A stretch of DNA of 24,880 bases from DATKSG01 sp035531775. Lineage in GTDB: Bacteria; Actinomycetota; Acidimicrobiia; Acidimicrobiales; UBA8190. Positions 13,054 through 21,124 of this stretch are shown here, piece by piece. The first letter of the stretch is position 1, and each line of letters begins with the position of its first letter. The notes under the pieces were generated by a model. It worked only from the letters and a program-made list of their open reading frames with translations. It did not search any database and had not been told where the DNA came from. The translations under genes and the position numbers were made by a program. Location: contig DATKSG010000065.1 of assembly GCA_035531775.1 (NCBI GenBank), positions 1-24,880 on the forward strand. Reading direction: 5' to 3'.

Positions 13054-14157
13054 GTGACCACCTTCATCACCCGGTTCGCCACCTCGGGCTCGGGGCTGCG
13101 CCTGGCCGTCAAGGACCTGATCGACATGGCCGGGGTGCCCACCACGGCCGGATGCCGGGCCGTGGCCGACCGAGCCCAGCCGGCCGACAGCGATGCCGCC
13201 TGCCTGGGCGGTGCCCGCCAGGCCGGGGTCCGCATCGTGGGCCGGACCAACTTGAACGAGTTGGCTCTCGGTGTGACCGGCGAGAACCCGTGGTTCGGCA
13301 CGCCGGTCAACCCGCTCGACGGTTCCCTGGTGCCCGGCGGCTCCTCGAGTGGTTCGGCCGTGGCCGTGGCCACCGACGAAGCCGACGTGGCCTTCGGCAG
13401 CGACACCGGTGGGTCGATCCGCATCCCCTCAGCCTGTTGTGGCACGGCCGGCTTGAAGACCACGTGGGGCCGCGTGCCGTTGGCCGGGGTGTGGCCCTTG
13501 GCCCCGTCGCTCGACACGGTGGGCCCCATGGCTCGCACGGTGGCCGGCCTGATCGAAGGCATGGCCCTGCTCGAGCCCGGCTTCAGTGCGGTGCCGGCGT
13601 CGGCCGTGCGGGTGGGCCGGCTTCGTCCTCTGGCTGACGAGCGCATCGACGCCGCCGTGGACATCGCCCTATCGGCCACCGGATGGGAGGTGGTCGACCT
13701 GGTGTTGCCCGAGTGGGAGGCGGCTACCGAGGTGGCCGGGCGGTTGCTCGTGGCCGAGGCCTGGCGCAGCGACGGGGATCTGGTGAGCAGCGACCTGTCG
13801 GGCATCGGGGCCAGCGTGGTGGCCAGGCTGCGCACCGGGGCCGACGTCGACGACGGAGCGTTGGCCCGGTGTCACGAGGCCCAACGAGCCTTCCAACGGC
13901 GCCTGGCCCAGGTCTTCGAGGGCGTCGACTACGTGGCCATGCCCACCATCACTATCTTCGCGCCACCGCTCGGCCACGGCGAGCGGCTGCTCGATGCACG
14001 CTGCACGTTGCCGGTGAACCTGGCCGGCGTACCGGCCCTGGCGTTGCCGGTCCCCAGCGGTGGCCCGCTCCCGGCCAGCGTGCAGTTGGTCGGCCCCTCG
14101 GGCAGCGAGGAGCGGCTGCTCGGCGCCGGAGCGGTGCTCGAAGCGGCCGTGTCGTGA
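13054..14157 (+). CDS. amidase-signature family hydrolase (short form)
   Basis: The 367-residue protein carries the full Ser-cisSer-Lys triad: K20 in LAVKDLIDMAG, a cis-Ser near S97 in GGSSSGSAVAVA, and nucleophile S121 in GSDTGGSIRIPS. It therefore belongs with amidases such as GatA-like and indoleacetamide-hydrolase-like enzymes. Its length is well below the usual 450-500 because the N-terminal helical region and parts of the C-terminal domain are reduced. The substrate is unknown. The start is a GTG eight bases after the previous stop, with no strong ribosome site, consistent with coupling to the DinB-family gene. It converges with cobT, leaving 12 bases. Confidence 0.82.
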   Translation: MTTFITRFATSGSGLRLAVKDLIDMAGVPTTAGCRAVADRAQPADSDAACLGGARQAGVRIVGRTNLNELALGVTGENPWFGTPVNPLDGSLVPGGSSSGSAVAVATDEADVAFGSDTGGSIRIPSACCGTAGLKTTWGRVPLAGVWPLAPSLDTVGPMARTVAGLIEGMALLEPGFSAVPASAVRVGRLRPLADERIDAAVDIALSATGWEVVDLVLPEWEAATEVAGRLLVAEAWRSDGDLVSSDLSGIGASVVARLRTGADVDDGALARCHEAQRAFQRRLAQVFEGVDYVAMPTITIFAPPLGHGERLLDARCTLPVNLAGVPALALPVPSGGPLPASVQLVGPSGSEERLLGAGAVLEAAVS

Positions 14158-14169
14158 AGCCGGGGCCGG

Positions 14170-15237
14170 TCAGCCGTCCTTGTCGGTCACCCCGGCCCCG
14201 TCGAAGGTGGCCATGTCGCGCAAAATCTTGGCCGCCGCCTGGATGACGGGCACGGCCAGCACGGCGCCGGTTCCCTCGCCCAAGCGCAAGCCGAGGTCGA
14301 GCACCGGATCCAGACCCAGATGGGCCAGCGCCACGCTGGCCCCGGGCTCGCTCGAGCGGTGGCCGGCCACCAGGTATCCCACGGTGTCGGGCACCAGCGC
14401 GCACGCCACCACGGCGCCGGCGCAGGCGATGACCCCGTCCACCACCACCGGCACGCCGGCAGCCGCCCCGCCCACCATGAAGCCGGCCAGGGCGGCGATC
14501 TCGAGCCCGCCGACCTGGGCCAGCACGCAGCGGGGCCGGCGCTCGGGCCCCATACGGGCCAAGGCTTTCTCGACCATGGCCGTTTTGTGGTCGAGCATGG
14601 CGTCGTCGATGCCGGTGCCCCGTCCGGTCACGAGCGCAGCCGCGCTCCCGGTCAAAGCGGCGATGAGAGCGGCCGACGGGGTGGTGTTGCCGATGCCCAT
14701 GTCGCCGGTGACGAGCATGGCGGCCCCTGCTGCCACCGCTTCGGCCGCCACCGCCGCCCCCACGTCCAAGGCCGACGTTGTCTCCTCCTCGGTCATGGCC
14801 GCTTCGACGGTGATGTCGCCGCTCGAGCGCCGCACGTTGCGCCGGCGCAGGGCCGGCGACGTGACCGCTGGATCGCTGGCCACACCGACGTCCACCACCA
14901 CCACATCGGCGTCGGCGTGGCGGCCGAGCACGTTGATGGCCCCGCCGCCGGCGCAGAAGTTGGCCACCATCTGAGCTGTCACTTCTTGCGGCCAGGGCGT
15001 GACACCCTGGGCCACCACCCCGTGGTCGCCGGCGAACACGGCCACCGTCACCGGCTCGGGCACGGGCGGGGGACAGGTGCGGGCCATGGCGCACAGCCGA
15101 GTGCCCAGATCCTCCAGCCGGCCGAGCGAGCGGCGGGGCTTGGTCAGGCGGTCGTGATGCTCGGCGCCGGCCCGCCCGCTCGCCTCGTCCACCGGTTGCA
15201 CGGCGGCGGCAGCGTCGTCGAAGGTCGGTTCGGTCAT
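14170..15237 (-). CDS. cobT: nicotinate-nucleotide--dimethylbenzimidazole phosphoribosyltransferase
   Basis: CobT transfers phosphoribose from nicotinate mononucleotide to dimethylbenzimidazole, making alpha-ribazole phosphate for the lower loop of cobalamin. The 355-residue protein is of normal length. It has LTKPRRSLGRLEDL near the N-terminus, FAGDHGVVAQGVT, the glycine-rich GDMGIGNTTPSAAL, and RLGEGTGA, whose Glu (about residue 321) is the catalytic base in the family. The ATG at 15237 overlaps the cobC TGA (ATGA). It is the last gene of the operon. Confidence 0.96.
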   Translation of the reverse strand: MTEPTFDDAAAAVQPVDEASGRAGAEHHDRLTKPRRSLGRLEDLGTRLCAMARTCPPPVPEPVTVAVFAGDHGVVAQGVTPWPQEVTAQMVANFCAGGGAINVLGRHADADVVVVDVGVASDPAVTSPALRRRNVRRSSGDITVEAAMTEEETTSALDVGAAVAAEAVAAGAAMLVTGDMGIGNTTPSAALIAALTGSAAALVTGRGTGIDDAMLDHKTAMVEKALARMGPERRPRCVLAQVGGLEIAALAGFMVGGAAAGVPVVVDGVIACAGAVVACALVPDTVGYLVAGHRSSEPGASVALAHLGLDPVLDLGLRLGEGTGAVLAVPVIQAAAKILRDMATFDGAGVTDKDG

Positions 15238-16163
15238 GTGGGTGCCCTCTCTGTGGTGGTGGCGGTGGTGGGGCGTTCGTCGTGGTCGGCGCCGAGCGCC
15301 TGCTCCAAGCGCTCCAAGCCACCGGCGTCGGGTACGGCGATGCGCGCCGTGTCGTGCAGCCCGAAGCTGGTGCAGTCGCGCACCACCACGCCGTGACGAG
15401 CCAGCCGGTAGCGCAGACCGGGCGCCTCTGTGAGCACCCAGTTGGCATCGGAAGGTTGGGGGACGAGCCCGTGGGCCCGCAGCACCTGCTCCAGGGCGCG
15501 GCGCCGGGTGGCGATCTCGGCTGCCCACCCCGGCAGGTCGCACAGCGAGAGCAAGGCCGGCACGGCCGCCGCCGCCAAGCCGTTCACCGACCACATGGGT
15601 TGGGCGGCGCGTAGCCGCGCCACCAGCTCGGGCTCGGCCACCACATAGCCGGCGCGCAGGCCGGGGCAGGCGAATAGCTTGGTCAACGAGCCCACCACCA
15701 CCGCGTCGGAGTCTCGGCGCGTCCAGTGGCCGGTGGCCAGGGGATAGAACGCCTCGTCCCACACCTCGGCCCGCTCCTCGGGCCCGGCCAAGCGGCCACT
15801 GGGGTTGTGGGGATTAGAGCGCCACCGGGGGCCTACGCCTCGCGGGTGGAGGGAGAACTCGGGCTCCTCCACGTGGCCGCCAAGCGCTCCGGCCACCAGG
15901 GCGATGGCCTCGGACCCGCCGTTGGTGAGCAGCAGCCGGTCCTCGTCCACCTCCATGGCCAGGGCCAAGGCGGCGGCGGCCGGAGCGGGATCGGGGTAGC
16001 GGCCGACGGCGTCGAGATACCGCGACAACACCGGCACCGGGTCGGGGCACACCGGGTTGAGCGATTGCGACAGGTCGAGCACGTCACCCGGTGCCCATCC
16101 CAAGGCGGTGGCCACGGCCGGGCCGTCGCCCCCGTGGGGGCCCGGCGGGGGCAGCGACGTCAT
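15234..16163 (-). CDS. cobC: threonine-phosphate decarboxylase-like aminotransferase of cobalamin synthesis
   Basis: This 309-residue fold-type I PLP enzyme has LDLSQSLNPVCPDPV, LLTNGGSEAIALVA, SNPHNPSGR and the PLP-binding Lys in GSLTKLFACPGLRAGY. In this operon it is expected to make (R)-1-amino-2-propanol phosphate, the linker CobD/CbiB attaches (CobC in Pseudomonas, CobD in Salmonella nomenclature). It is shorter than the usual 330-360 residues; the loss is mainly between EPEFSL and WRSNPHNP. The ATG at 16163 overlaps the preceding gene's TGA. A histidinol-phosphate-type aminotransferase is the alternative by sequence, but context favours cobalamin. Confidence 0.88.
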   Translation of the reverse strand: MTSLPPPGPHGGDGPAVATALGWAPGDVLDLSQSLNPVCPDPVPVLSRYLDAVGRYPDPAPAAAALALAMEVDEDRLLLTNGGSEAIALVAGALGGHVEEPEFSLHPRGVGPRWRSNPHNPSGRLAGPEERAEVWDEAFYPLATGHWTRRDSDAVVVGSLTKLFACPGLRAGYVVAEPELVARLRAAQPMWSVNGLAAAAVPALLSLCDLPGWAAEIATRRRALEQVLRAHGLVPQPSDANWVLTEAPGLRYRLARHGVVVRDCTSFGLHDTARIAVPDAGGLERLEQALGADHDERPTTATTTERAPT

Positions 16164-17047
16164 GGGCGCCGCCCGGCGACGAGCAGGGTGGCGCCCAGCG
16201 CCATGGTTACCTGTCGCGACAGGCGCACGGCGCGGTGGATGTCGCCGGCCACCGGGGCCGGGCCGTCGCCCAGGGCCGGGCGCAGCTCCAGCCGTTCGCC
16301 GTAGCGGTTGGTTCCTCCGAGGCGCACACCGAGGGCGGCGGCGAAGGCTGCTTCGGCCACACCGGCATTGGGCGAAGGGTGCGACAGGGCCTGGTGGCGT
16401 ACCGCCCGCCATATGGCTCGACGCCGGCCCGGGCGCACCAGGGCCACCAGAGCGGCGGTGGCCCGCGCCGGCACCCAATTGGCGGCGTCGTCGAGCCGGG
16501 CACTGGCCCGCCCGTAGTGGAGATAGCGAGTCGAGCGGTGGCCGACCATGGCGTCCATGGTGTTCACCGCCCGGTAGCCGAGCGCTCCGCGGGCTCCGAA
16601 CACCGCCCCCCACAGAGCCGGCGCCACCACGGCGTCCACCGTGTTCTCGGCCACCGACTCCACCACGGCGCGCGCCATCTCCTTGTCGTCTAGGTCCTGT
16701 GGGTCCCGTCCCACCAGCGACGGCAGCATCCGCCGCGCTCCTTCGAGGTCACCGGACTCCAAAGCGCGCGCCACCGAGGTGGCCGTGGTCGCGAGCTGTC
16801 TCCCCCCGGCGGCCACGGCCACGGCCAGCGCGGTGGCCGGTGCCGAGGAACCGAGCACGGCGCCGGCGCTCACGCCCAGAGCCACGCCGATGGCACAGTG
16901 CAGCGCCCCCCGGGTCACCTCGTCGCTGTAGAGGACACCCTCCACATGGGCCATGGCCCTTCCGAACCACGCCACCGGGTGGTTGGCATCGAGGGGGTCT
17001 CCCACTACGGCGTCGAGGACCAGCCCGGTGGCCGACGGCGCCCTCAC
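16160..17047 (-). CDS. cobD: adenosylcobinamide-phosphate synthase (CobD/CbiB)
   Basis: This integral membrane protein of 295 residues amidates adenosylcobyric acid with the aminopropanol (phosphate) linker. It shows VVGDPLDANHPVAWFGRAM at the N-terminus, the conserved block DKEMARAVVESVAENTVDAV and then VAPALWGAVFGARGALGYRAVNTMDAMVGH, and a C-terminal SPNAGVAEAAFAAALGVRLGG. The GTG start (17047) overlaps the TGA of cobS, and no better start exists before the conserved GDP motif. It sits between cobS and the cobC-like gene, its usual partners. Confidence 0.94.
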   Translation of the reverse strand: MRAPSATGLVLDAVVGDPLDANHPVAWFGRAMAHVEGVLYSDEVTRGALHCAIGVALGVSAGAVLGSSAPATALAVAVAAGGRQLATTATSVARALESGDLEGARRMLPSLVGRDPQDLDDKEMARAVVESVAENTVDAVVAPALWGAVFGARGALGYRAVNTMDAMVGHRSTRYLHYGRASARLDDAANWVPARATAALVALVRPGRRRAIWRAVRHQALSHPSPNAGVAEAAFAAALGVRLGGTNRYGERLELRPALGDGPAPVAGDIHRAVRLSRQVTMALGATLLVAGRRP

Positions 17048-17754
17048 GGGTGCCAGGCTAGGACCAGCAGGCCGGCCGTCTCGCCGATCACCACGGCGGC
17101 GCCGAGCACGTCGCCGGTGAAGCCGCCCAGGCGACGAAGAGCCGTCACCGTCACCGCTGCCATGGTCAGCACTTCCACGGCCGCCGCCACGCCCCCGCGC
17201 CCGCCTCGGGCCGCCGCCGCCATGGCGACCCCGAGGGCCACCCCACCCACCAGGGTGGCACGCGGGTGGCGCGACGGGCTTCGAAATCCCTCGACCAGGC
17301 CGCCCGGTCTGGCGTAGGGGAGGTGCTGGGCGATAAGGGCGACCACCGCCCGCGACACACACCACAGTCCGCCCACGGCCAGCGGCGAAGGCACCGCCGT
17401 GGCCAGGGCGCTCACCCGAAGCAGCAGCACGGCCACCACCGCCGTGACGCCGAAGGCCCCCACGGCCGGGTCGGCCATGGCCTCCAGGCGCTGCTGGCGT
17501 GTCATGGGGGCCAGCAAGCCGTCGGCCGAGTCGGCCAGCCCGTCCACGTGCAGCAAGCCGGTCAGGGCGAGATCGGCGCATAGGGCCAGGGCGGCGGCGG
17601 GCCACGGAGCCCATCCCTTGGACGCTGCCCACCAAATGGTGCCCACGGCCAGGCCGATGGCCGCCCCAACCACCGAGAACCACGACAGCGCCGCGTTGTC
17701 AGGGGTGGTGGCACCCCCGAGCGGCGTGAGAAAGGAGAGAGCCCGGCGCATCAT
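17044..17754 (-). CDS. cobS: adenosylcobinamide-GDP ribazoletransferase (cobalamin synthase)
   Basis: CobS joins adenosylcobinamide-GDP to alpha-ribazole (phosphate) at the membrane, the last assembly step. The 236-residue protein is strongly hydrophobic and carries the metal-binding signature GLLHVDGLADSADGLLAP, followed by DPAVGAFG, as in the family. It starts with two successive ATGs; the first (17754) overlaps the cobU TGA. It ends inside the start of cobD. Length is normal to slightly short. Confidence 0.94.
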   Translation of the reverse strand: MMRRALSFLTPLGGATTPDNAALSWFSVVGAAIGLAVGTIWWAASKGWAPWPAAALALCADLALTGLLHVDGLADSADGLLAPMTRQQRLEAMADPAVGAFGVTAVVAVLLLRVSALATAVPSPLAVGGLWCVSRAVVALIAQHLPYARPGGLVEGFRSPSRHPRATLVGGVALGVAMAAAARGGRGGVAAAVEVLTMAAVTVTALRRLGGFTGDVLGAAVVIGETAGLLVLAWHP

Positions 17755-18251
17755 GGTCCCCCGGCGTCGTCGAGTCGCAGGACGCGTCCGGCTACCACCA
17801 ACAGCACTTGGTCGGCCACGTCGGCCACGGCCACGTTCAGCTCTCCCAGGGCGTCGCGAAAGCGCCGACCCACCTCGGTCGAGGGGTGTACGCCCATGCC
17901 CACTTCGTCCGACACCACCACAGTGTCTCCGCCGCGCTCGACCAGTGCTTCGCACCAAGCGGCGACGTCGATGCCCATGTCGAGGTGCGTAGCCACCAAG
18001 CCCCCGAGGCTGTCCACGATGACGGTGCCCAGCAGGCTTCGCACGGCGGCGGCCGGCTCGTGGCCGAGCTCCACCGTGGTCCACGACGGGGGGCGACGGG
18101 CCCGGTGGGCCTCGATGCGCGCCGCCAGTTCGCGATCGGAGCCCGGAACCAAGGTGGCGACGTAGGTCACCGGCCCGGGACAGGCGGCAGCCAGGCGTTC
18201 GGCCACGGCCGACTTCCCCGAGCGGGTGCCGCCGAGGACCAGGGTGATCAC
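17751..18251 (-). CDS. cobU: adenosylcobinamide kinase / guanylyltransferase
   Basis: CobU phosphorylates adenosylcobinamide and transfers GMP to it. The 166-residue protein has the P-loop GGTRSGKS (7-14), a His at 49 in IEAHRARRP, where the family has the guanylylated His, and VIVDSLGGLV and VVVSDEVGMGVHP downstream. The GTG start is preceded by GGAGGAAGG. It is the first gene of the operon and the presumed point of transcription start. I see no cobalamin riboswitch in the 340 bases upstream. Confidence 0.95.
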   Translation of the reverse strand: MITLVLGGTRSGKSAVAERLAAACPGPVTYVATLVPGSDRELAARIEAHRARRPPSWTTVELGHEPAAAVRSLLGTVIVDSLGGLVATHLDMGIDVAAWCEALVERGGDTVVVSDEVGMGVHPSTEVGRRFRDALGELNVAVADVADQVLLVVAGRVLRLDDAGGP

Positions 18252-18388
18252 CGCCCGCCCTTCCTCCGAGGACAGCTCACGTCGGCTGCGAACCTACTCG
18301 GCCTTCTGAGGATCCCGCCAGGGCGGTCAACCACCGACAGCTGGCCCCGAGGTGTCCCGAGCTGTGGGGAGCAGGCCCGTGGGGTGGC

Positions 18389-18466
18389 ATGCGCCGTCGT
18401 ACCACCGTGGTCGACGGCACCGGCGGCCGCTACGTGCGTCGTGACGACGTCGACACCGTCGTCTGA
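18389..18466 (+). CDS. possible 25-residue small protein
   Basis: A short frame, ATG 18389 to TGA 18466, encodes a strongly charged peptide beginning MRRRTTVVDGTGGRYVRRDD. It has GC-biased third positions and a possible weak ribosome site (GGGGTGG). It lies alone between two minus-strand operons and is followed 48 bases later by a strong hairpin terminator. No family is recognised. It may equally be chance coding; conservation in relatives would decide. Confidence 0.3.
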   Translation: MRRRTTVVDGTGGRYVRRDDVDTVV

Positions 18467-18514
18467 TCTTCACCGTTCCACCATGCACACCCTCCGCCTC
18501 GGGGGCCTCTCACA

Positions 18515-18548
18515 GCGCCACCGCCCCACTCCGGTGGGGCGGTGGCGC
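18515..18548. terminator. strong hairpin terminator between the sigma-factor operon and the cobU side
   Basis: GCGCCACCGCCCCAC (18515-18529) pairs perfectly with GTGGGGCGGTGGCGC (18534-18548) around a TCCG tetraloop of the stable UNCG class. It lies 47 bases beyond the stop of the leftward sigF gene and downstream of the small rightward frame at 18389. It can therefore terminate from either side. There is no clear T-run, as is usual in GC-rich actinobacteria. Confidence 0.8.
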
Positions 18549-18595
18549 GTGCCCCAAACCGGCGTCGCCGAATGTTTCTGGCTAAGGCGAACCGC

Positions 18596-19375
18596 TCAGG
18601 CCGATTCGGGTGCGGCCAGCACCGTGCCCTCCACCGCCGGTAGGCAGGCCTGGCGCAAGGTGTTCAAGCTCCGGGTGAGCAGCCGCGACACGTGCATCTG
18701 GCTGATGGCGATACGGGTTGCGATCTCGGACTGCGTGAGCCCCTCCACGAAGCGAAGGCGCAGGATCTCGCGGTCGCGTTCGGCCAGTGTCTCCAGGTGC
18801 GGCAGCAGCACAGCGCGCCACTCGGCGCCGGCGAAGCCGTGGTCGTCCACGCCGAGGCGGGCCCCGAGTCCTTCGTCGTCGGGCCCGGTGCTGTCGAGCG
18901 ATGCCGAGCGGTAGGCCTGGCCCGCCTCCAGCGCTTCGATCACGTCGTCTTCGCTGGCACCGGTCTCGCGAGCCAGCTCTTTGATGGTGGGCGAACGGCC
19001 CAACTCTTGTGAGAGCTGGCTGATGGCCTGTCCGAGGTGCAGGTACAGCTCCTGGATCCGGCGCGGGGCCCGGATGGCCCACCCCTTGTCACGGAAGTGG
19101 CGCTTCAACTCGCCCAGGATGGTCTTGGTGGCATAGGTGGTGAACTCGACGCCCCGCTCAGGGTCGAAGCGGTCCACGGCCTTGATGAGCCCGAGCGAGC
19201 TGACCTGGACCAGGTCGTCGTAGGGCTCGCCGCGGTGGGTGAAGCGCCGGGCCAGGTGCTCGGCCAATCCGATGTGGGCTTCGATGAGCTTGGCCCGCAG
19301 CCACTCGTCTCGCTTCCGGGCGAAGTCCACGAATACGCGGCGCAACTCGTCGCGGTCGCGCACATCCATGCTCAC
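18596..19375 (-). CDS. sigF: alternative RNA polymerase sigma factor, SigB/SigF/SigG type
   Basis: This 259-residue sigma-70 protein has a complete region 2 (EPYDDLVQVSSLGLIKAVDRF, then FTTYATKTILGELKRHFRDKGW), a region 3 with RRIQELYLHLGQAISQLSQ, and a region 4 helix-turn-helix (GLTQSEIATRIAISQMHVSRLL). It lacks the N-terminal region 1.1. It is a stress or development sigma factor controlled by partner switching with the two upstream genes. The GTG at 19375 overlaps the TGA of the anti-sigma gene. A downstream ATG at 19369 is also possible. Confidence 0.93.
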   Translation of the reverse strand: MSMDVRDRDELRRVFVDFARKRDEWLRAKLIEAHIGLAEHLARRFTHRGEPYDDLVQVSSLGLIKAVDRFDPERGVEFTTYATKTILGELKRHFRDKGWAIRAPRRIQELYLHLGQAISQLSQELGRSPTIKELARETGASEDDVIEALEAGQAYRSASLDSTGPDDEGLGARLGVDDHGFAGAEWRAVLLPHLETLAERDREILRLRFVEGLTQSEIATRIAISQMHVSRLLTRSLNTLRQACLPAVEGTVLAAPESA

Positions 19376-19824
19376 TGATGGCCGCCTTGACGCCGCCGCA
19401 TGCGCAGCCAGGCCCGTGCCAGGCCTCCAGCCAAGTCGGTGCCGTGCTCGTCGACCAGGGCGTCGAGGATGCGCTCGGATAGCTCGTTGGCCAGCTGAGC
19501 CAGTCCCAGCTCCTGCCGGGGCTGGTGATCGTCGTCACCGGGCTGGTAGGTGGCCACCACTTCAATGGCGTCCTCGCCCCACTTGAACAGCAGCTGCACC
19601 CGGCCGTCGGTGGCCTCCTCACCGAACAAGCTCAGGCACAGCTCGTCGATGGCCAGGCGCAGGTCCTCGATCTGGTCGTAGCCGAAGTCGGCGCGCGAGG
19701 CCACGGCGGCCGCCGTCATGCGCACCAGGAAGAGCAGGTCGGGCTTGGAGGGCACCGACAGCTCGACGCGATCGGCCTCCTTCATGATGTCCCGGCCGGG
19801 GCTGGGCCACGTGGCACCGGTCAT
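19372..19824 (-). CDS. rsbW: RsbW-like anti-sigma factor (divergent HATPase)
   Basis: This 150-residue protein lies between a STAS antagonist and a SigF-type sigma factor, the classic place for an anti-sigma kinase. It has the expected strand-helix start (RVELSVPSKPDLLFLVRMTAAAVAS) and EDLRLAIDELCLSLFG at the N-box position. However, the usual N-box Asn is absent and no DxGxG box is clear. The C-terminus (QLANELSERILDALVDEH) resembles actinobacterial RsbW relatives. It probably binds SigF. Whether it still binds ATP or phosphorylates RsbV is doubtful. The ATG overlaps the rsbV TGA; an internal ATG near codon 14 is also possible. Confidence 0.8.
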   Translation of the reverse strand: MTGATWPSPGRDIMKEADRVELSVPSKPDLLFLVRMTAAAVASRADFGYDQIEDLRLAIDELCLSLFGEEATDGRVQLLFKWGEDAIEVVATYQPGDDDHQPRQELGLAQLANELSERILDALVDEHGTDLAGGLARAWLRMRRRQGGHQ

Positions 19825-20168
19825 CCGGCCACCGCTTCGTCGGCCGAAGCGAAGATGGGGAACACCTCGGTGAGCCCGGTGATCTCGAACACCTTGGTGA
19901 TGTGGGGCTGGGTGATGACCAGGCGCAGGTCGCCACCGGCGGTGCGCAGGCGCTTCACCCCGCTCACCAGCACCCCGAGAGCGGTGGAGTCTACGAAGGA
20001 CACCTCGCTCAGGTCGACGACCGCCACCGTGCGGCCTTGTTCGGCCAAGCCCAGGAGGCGCTCACGCAACTCGGGGGCGGTCGACACGTCGACCTCGCCC
20101 CGCACCGCCAACACCGGGAGCCCGTTGCGCTCGTTCTCGGCGAGTTCGAAGTTCACGTCGGTAGTCAT
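19821..20168 (-). CDS. rsbV: STAS-domain anti-sigma factor antagonist (RsbV type)
   Basis: From ATG 20168 this 115-residue protein is a complete STAS domain: VLAVRGEVDVSTAPELRERL, then VVDLSEVSFVDSTALGVLVSG, with the phosphorylatable Ser at residue 61 in the DST motif. When unphosphorylated it should sequester the RsbW-like protein and release SigF. A GTG three codons earlier is possible; neither start has a strong ribosome site. It is first in the operon and overlaps the next gene by ATGA. Confidence 0.9.
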   Translation of the reverse strand: MTTDVNFELAENERNGLPVLAVRGEVDVSTAPELRERLLGLAEQGRTVAVVDLSEVSFVDSTALGVLVSGVKRLRTAGGDLRLVITQPHITKVFEITGLTEVFPIFASADEAVAG

Positions 20169-20342
20169 GGCGCCCACTTTCTGTCCCCTGTGGTGGCTCC
20201 ATCATGCCCCGACGGTCCGGCGCCGAATCCAACTGGCGGGCCAAGGCCGGCCACCCAACAGGGCGACAACGCCATGGCCATGGCCGGGCGTCGCCGGGTG
20301 CGCCACCTTGAGCGGGGTGCGCCGCTCGGTTAGACCCTCCCC

Positions 20343-21092
20343 ATGTCACCGCTCGAGGCTCTGGCCATCGCCGGGGCCGGGCTGGTGGCAGGCACGGTCA
20401 ACACCATCGTGGGCTCGGGGTCGCTGCTCACCTTCCCGACCCTGCTCGCCTTCGGCTACCCGGCGGTGCTGGCCAACGTGAGCAACAGCGTCGGCCTGGT
20501 CCCCGGCTCGCTCAGCGCCGTGGTGGCCTACCGACGCGAGCTGGCCGGCCAGGGCCGGCGCCTCGCCGTGCTCGGCCTGGCCTCGGCCGTCGGGGCCGTG
20601 GTGGGGGCGGTGTTGCTGCTGTCGTTGCCCCACAGCGTCTTCCGACGGGTGGTGCCGGTGCTCATCCTGGTGGCTTGCGCCTTGGTGGCCGCCCAGCCGT
20701 GGTTGGCCCGCCGCCTGGCCGCCAGCGGGCGCCATCGTCCCCACGGTGGCCCGGCGTTGTTCTCCTCGGTGCTCGGAAGCGGCGTCTACGGCGGCTACTT
20801 CGGCGCCGCCCAGGGCGTCATCCTCATGGGCCTGCTCGGCAGCTTCCTCGGCGACGACCTGCAGCGGCTGAACGCGGCCAAGAACGTGCTGGCGCTGTTG
20901 GTGAACGGCGTGGCCGCCGTCTTCTTCATCTGCGTCACCCACGTGGCCTGGGCCGCCGCCGGCCTGCTGGCGGTGGGGGCGGTGGTGGGAGGACAGATCG
21001 GTGGCGTCATCGGGCGACGTCTGGCTCCCGGGGCCCTGCGGGGCGTGATCATCGTGGTGGGTGTGAGTGCCGCCGTGGCGCTCATGGTCTAG
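20343..21092 (+). CDS. TSUP-family (TauE/SafE) membrane permease
   Basis: The 249-residue protein has about eight hydrophobic helices in two halves, each starting with a related glycine-rich helix: AGLVAGTVNTIVGSGSLLTFP near the N-terminus and SGVYGGYFGAAQGVILMGLLG in the middle. This internal duplication is the TSUP signature. Members move sulfite, sulfonates or other organic anions outward or inward; the substrate is not known. No clear ribosome site precedes the ATG; the mRNA may be leaderless. It is followed 32 bases later by the LLM oxidoreductase gene. Confidence 0.9.
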   Translation: MSPLEALAIAGAGLVAGTVNTIVGSGSLLTFPTLLAFGYPAVLANVSNSVGLVPGSLSAVVAYRRELAGQGRRLAVLGLASAVGAVVGAVLLLSLPHSVFRRVVPVLILVACALVAAQPWLARRLAASGRHRPHGGPALFSSVLGSGVYGGYFGAAQGVILMGLLGSFLGDDLQRLNAAKNVLALLVNGVAAVFFICVTHVAWAAAGLLAVGAVVGGQIGGVIGRRLAPGALRGVIIVVGVSAAVALMV

Positions 21093-21124
21093 GACGACAC
21101 TGTTTGGCCGAAACAGGAGGGACC

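Noticed and set aside
18252..18595. cobalamin riboswitch upstream of cobU
   Set aside because: No B12-box-like sequence was recognised on the minus strand; only a small frame and a terminator hairpin are seen.
20675..21124. N-terminal extension of the LLM oxidoreductase frame to 20675
   Set aside because: The extension overlaps the permease gene out of frame and is Arg-rich; GTG 21125 has a strong ribosome site and the family N-terminus.
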